In this document: piece by piece, positions 61,454 through 64,000 of the stretch
Numbering within the stretch: position 1 is the stretch's first letter
Layout: the number at the start of each line of letters is the position of its first letter
Assembly (NCBI GenBank): GCA_902780405.1
Contig: CACZFI010000006.1
Coordinates: 62,001 to 126,000, forward strand
Length of the DNA stretch: 64,000 nucleotides
Source: an uncultured Lachnospiraceae bacterium
Lineage (GTDB): Bacteria; Bacillota; Clostridia; Lachnospirales; Lachnospiraceae
Direction: 5' to 3'
Made by a program: the position numbers and the translations under genes
The notes under the pieces: generated by a model
Told to the model about the DNA's origin: nothing
Database searches by the model: none
What the model saw: only the letters and a program-made list of their open reading frames with translations

Positions 61454-62512
61454 CTACTCGTCTCCCAAAATCTTTTTGATTGCGCGTATCAGTACCCGGT
61501 TCTCGCTCTCGGACCGGATTGCGATCCTGTACCAGCCTTCGGCAAGGCCGTGCAGGTCGGACAGATCACGGACTAAGATATCCTCATCCAAAAGCCTGCT
61601 GCCCAGGTCCGGTCTTGATAAAAACATCATAAAATTTGCCGCACCCGGACAAAGTTTCTCAAAGCAGCCGGAGAGTTCCGAGATCAGGTATGCCTTCTGT
61701 GCACGAATATAATCTCTTGTCTTTTCCGTAAATGTTCGATCATTGAATGCCGCAACGCCCGCCGACTGCGCGGGGATGCTCACATTCCACGGCTGTGTCA
61801 AGAGCCTGACCTTCTCCGCAAGTGCTCCGTCGGAAAACCATGCATACCCGAGCCGAAGTCCCGGCATGGCATAAATCTTCGTGAGCGAGTGAAGCACGAT
61901 CATATAGGGATGCAGCTTTTTTGTATCAGCAAGCAGAGAGACCGCATTTTCCGCAAAAGGGAGAAAGCTTTCGTCGACCACCAGATAGGTCTTCGTCTCA
62001 TAGGCGCGGTCGATCAGTTTCTTCATCAGCGCTTCCGGAACCGGCTGTCCCGTGGGATTGTTCGGATGGCACAGGAAACAGACGGATGTGTCTTCTCCCA
62101 TGCGTCCGGCGAGTTCCTCCGTAGGCGCGAAGTCATCTTCCGAAGAAAGATCCACGTAGGAAAATGTACCGCCCGCCGCAAGCATTGCCTCTTCATAGAG
62201 CGTAAAGGTCGGCCCGTAGGCGATGCCCTTTCCTCCGATTGCGCGTGCGATCAAGTAGATCAGTTCTCCCGCGCCGTTTCCGAACACAAGATGTGCTCCG
62301 GCCTCTTCTTCCGGGCATCCGATGCCAAAGCGCTTTGCAAATGCCGACACGAGCGATCTGTTCGAGATATCCGGATAGCGTCCCGAAAGTAAAACGCCCT
62401 CATAGGCTGCATTTTTAACCGCGCCCGGCATACCGAGCGGATTGATGTTTGCCGAAAAATCATAAGTGATCTGTCCGCGGTAGCAATCACCGCCGTGCGT
62501 GTACATTCTCAC
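61454..62512 (-). CDS. cobD: Threonine-phosphate decarboxylase / aminotransferase-like enzyme
   Basis: 352 residues, PLP aminotransferase fold. HGGDCYRG and FSANINPLGMP at the N-terminus are typical of L-threonine-O-3-phosphate decarboxylase, which makes the aminopropanol phosphate linker of cobalamin. HPNNPTGQP, VDESFLPF and the PLP lysine in SLTKIYAMPGLRLGY are present. Context with cobQ, cobC and cobT excludes a plain histidinol-phosphate aminotransferase role. Its start overlaps the cobC stop by 4 bases. Confidence 0.9.
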   Translation of the reverse strand: MRMYTHGGDCYRGQITYDFSANINPLGMPGAVKNAAYEGVLLSGRYPDISNRSLVSAFAKRFGIGCPEEEAGAHLVFGNGAGELIYLIARAIGGKGIAYGPTFTLYEEAMLAAGGTFSYVDLSSEDDFAPTEELAGRMGEDTSVCFLCHPNNPTGQPVPEALMKKLIDRAYETKTYLVVDESFLPFAENAVSLLADTKKLHPYMIVLHSLTKIYAMPGLRLGYAWFSDGALAEKVRLLTQPWNVSIPAQSAGVAAFNDRTFTEKTRDYIRAQKAYLISELSGCFEKLCPGAANFMMFLSRPDLGSRLLDEDILVRDLSDLHGLAEGWYRIAIRSESENRVLIRAIKKILGDE

Positions 62513-63093
62513 AGTTTTGTTACCTCTCGTAATATGGTTCGTTCTCCGGTCTGCACATCTGCGCGGTAGGCGCCTGCATTTTCCGGAATATATGCATAAA
62601 ACCCTTTGGCCGCTTCGTCGTATGTCGAAAGGATACTCATGACACTTCCGCCGTGGGCTACGATATAGACGGCATCCTCCTTCCCGGATTCGGAAATGAT
62701 CCGGTCAAAGGCATCCACCGTCCGCCGCACAAAGTCGGACTTGGTTTCTCCGCCCGGGATGGGCGCTTCGCACATTGTATCCACAAAGCGGCGGTAGTCC
62801 GGATCACCGTCAAGTTCCGTATAATTTTTATACTCAAATTTGCCGAAATCCATCTCCCGAAGATCGTCCACTACGATCTGTCTTGCTTCCGGAAAGAGAT
62901 GACTTGCCGTCTGTCTCGCCCGAAGCAGCGGGCTGACGTAGACTTTCTCCGGCTGTTTTTGTCCGGCGAGTTTTTCGGACAGTGCGGCAATCGCCGCGTC
63001 CGCCGTGGCACAAAGCGGCTCGTCCGTTGTTCCGACATATCTTTTTTCAAGGTTGCCCTTTGTGGCACCGTGTCTGATCAAATATACCCTCAT
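62509..63093 (-). CDS. cobC: Alpha-ribazole phosphatase, histidine phosphatase superfamily
   Basis: 194 residues. LIRHGATKGN carries the phosphate-acceptor His; the second His is in VYIVAHGGSVM. It removes phosphate from alpha-ribazole phosphate or adenosylcobalamin 5'-phosphate. Overlaps cobD by 4 bases at one end and cobT by 4 at the other. Confidence 0.88.
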   Translation of the reverse strand: MRVYLIRHGATKGNLEKRYVGTTDEPLCATADAAIAALSEKLAGQKQPEKVYVSPLLRARQTASHLFPEARQIVVDDLREMDFGKFEYKNYTELDGDPDYRRFVDTMCEAPIPGGETKSDFVRRTVDAFDRIISESGKEDAVYIVAHGGSVMSILSTYDEAAKGFYAYIPENAGAYRADVQTGERTILREVTKL

Positions 63094-64000
63094 CGTTTAT
63101 CTCCGGGTTTTCCTTCTTCCTTGTAGGCCTCGATCCCGAGTCCCGCAAAAGTCTTCGTCTTACAAAAAACTTCAAGTGCCGCGTCAAGCAGCGGAAACAG
63201 GAGCGTGGCTCCCGTACCTTCTCCGTGACACAGTCTTCCGTGAATCACCGGTTCAAGATGCATCGCTGCAGTCACATCGGCACCTACCCCTTCCGCAGGC
63301 ATATGGGACGCAAGCATGTAATCCGCCGAACGCGCATCGATCCTTACCGCAAGGAGGGCCGCAACCGCAGAAATTGCTCCGTCAACGACCACAGGCATCC
63401 GGTATTCTTTCGCCGCAAGAAAGATGCCGGTCATCACGGCAATCTCATATCCGCCGAGTTCGGCAAGAAGTTCCGTCTCCGAGATGCCTTCGGGATGAGA
63501 CGTGCGCACTCTCAGTATCGCATCTTCCACCACGCGGATCTTTTTCTTCAGTCCCTCATCATCAAGCCCTGCGCCTCTGCCCGTTACCTCTTTCGGGTCA
63601 AGGTGCAAAAGGTATGCGGCGATTGCCGTGGCAGGCGTCGTATTTCCGATTCCCATCTCTCCCGTTGCGACAATCTCATATCCCTTCCCGGACATGAAGT
63701 CAAGGATTTCTCTTCCGATCGAAAAGGCGGTTGAAACATCTTCTTCTGTCATGGACGCTTTGTGCCGCAGATTCCCGGCACCTCTTGCAATCTTTCGGTC
63801 GATCACGGCACCGACGCGGATCTCGCGCTCCGGATAAGGCTCCGTATCCATTCCCACGTCAAAGATATAAGTATCCGCACCGACAGATGCTGCGAGGATA
63901 CTGATGACCGCCTCGCCGGCTGCGATGGATTCCGCAACCGTCCGCGTCACGGATGCGTCTGCCTGGGTCACGCCTTCTTCCACCACACCGTGATCCGCCG
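63090..64000 (-). CDS. cobT: Nicotinate-nucleotide-dimethylbenzimidazole phosphoribosyltransferase, 5' end outside window
   Basis: At least 303 residues are visible; the frame stays open to the window edge (ADHGVVEEGVTQ precedes), so the N-terminal part is missing. CobT makes alpha-ribazole phosphate, the lower ligand precursor. DHGVVEEGVT, GEMGIGNTTPATAIAA, GRGAGLDDEGL and the C-terminal HMPAEGVGADVTAAMHLEPV region with the catalytic Glu near the SHEG-type turn support it. First visible gene of the cobT-cobC-cobD-cobQ chain; its promoter lies outside. Confidence 0.93.
   Translation of the reverse strand, partial: ADHGVVEEGVTQADASVTRTVAESIAAGEAVISILAASVGADTYIFDVGMDTEPYPEREIRVGAVIDRKIARGAGNLRHKASMTEEDVSTAFSIGREILDFMSGKGYEIVATGEMGIGNTTPATAIAAYLLHLDPKEVTGRGAGLDDEGLKKKIRVVEDAILRVRTSHPEGISETELLAELGGYEIAVMTGIFLAAKEYRMPVVVDGAISAVAALLAVRIDARSADYMLASHMPAEGVGADVTAAMHLEPVIHGRLCHGEGTGATLLFPLLDAALEVFCKTKTFAGLGIEAYKEEGKPGDKR

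Overview
The window reads as part of the chromosome of an anaerobic low-GC-lineage Firmicute, most likely a Lachnospiraceae-type clostridium. The basis is the mix of housekeeping operons typical of Clostridia (rpmG-secE-nusG-rplK-rplA, rpsF-ssb-rpsR, argC-argJ-argB), a WalR-like regulator with cell-wall genes, PYAQ-type and acidic membrane proteins, and many canonical sigma-A promoters, nearly all with a 17-bp spacer. Base composition is mixed (roughly half G+C). Genus-level assignment is inference. No phage, transposase or CRISPR array was seen.

Layout. 1-2.1 kb: 3' end of adenosine deaminase fused into a repeat block, an orphan WalR-like regulator and a ComEA lipoprotein. 2.2-5.4 kb: argB, argJ, argC (transcribed right to left). 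5.5-9.3 kb: UDP-galactopyranose mutase, a SleB-type cell-wall hydrolase under a promoter with two WalR-type boxes, and a catalytically degenerate amidase lipoprotein. 9.4-12.4 kb: PopT-type DUF368 transporter, GIY-YIG protein, acidic membrane protein, uracil-DNA glycosylase. 12.4-15.2 kb: two glycosyltransferases and a UPF0104-type membrane protein with an apparently leaderless promoter. 15.2-20.5 kb: ABC transporter plus two-component system. 20.7-25 kb: PAP2 phosphatase, glycosyltransferase, ilvE, ridA, cvfB. 25.1-25.8 kb: tRNA-Gln on the plus strand, convergent with tRNA-Arg and tRNA-Pro. 25.9-31 kb: repeat-rich membrane protein and an ACP / BtrH-like / phosphopantetheinyl transferase / EAL cluster. 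31-33.4 kb: L1, L11, NusG, SecE, L33. 33.7-42.2 kb: two FliD-like proteins without other flagellar genes, a pseudouridine synthase, a GNAT protein and a 1493-residue protein with a kinase-like motif. 42.7-52 kb: six-gene export operon (flippase, two adaptors, permease, two ATPases). 52-59 kb: chemoreceptor, rpsF-ssb-rpsR, TraX, FabF, acyl-CoA synthetase. 59-64 kb: cobalamin genes cobO, cobQ, cobD, cobC, cobT.

The most unusual structure is a family of non-coding, hairpin-rich, modular repeats at about 249-775, 25264-25598, 36984-37118, 42314-42708 and 59596-59966, with a fragment inside the rplK-rplA spacer. Copies share a core of about 101 bp bounded by imperfect inverted repeats. In two copies the core carries the same insertion of about 77 bp containing three hairpins. 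They lie mostly at the 3' ends of genes, and one supplies the last codons of adenosine deaminase. Two protein-level candidates also stand out: the 1493-residue protein with a DRHGRN...DHDQSF signature, and the ACP/BtrH-like/PPTase cluster coupled to a c-di-GMP phosphodiesterase gene.

All assignments come from reading the sequence by eye. Family names rest on recognised motifs, not database searches.
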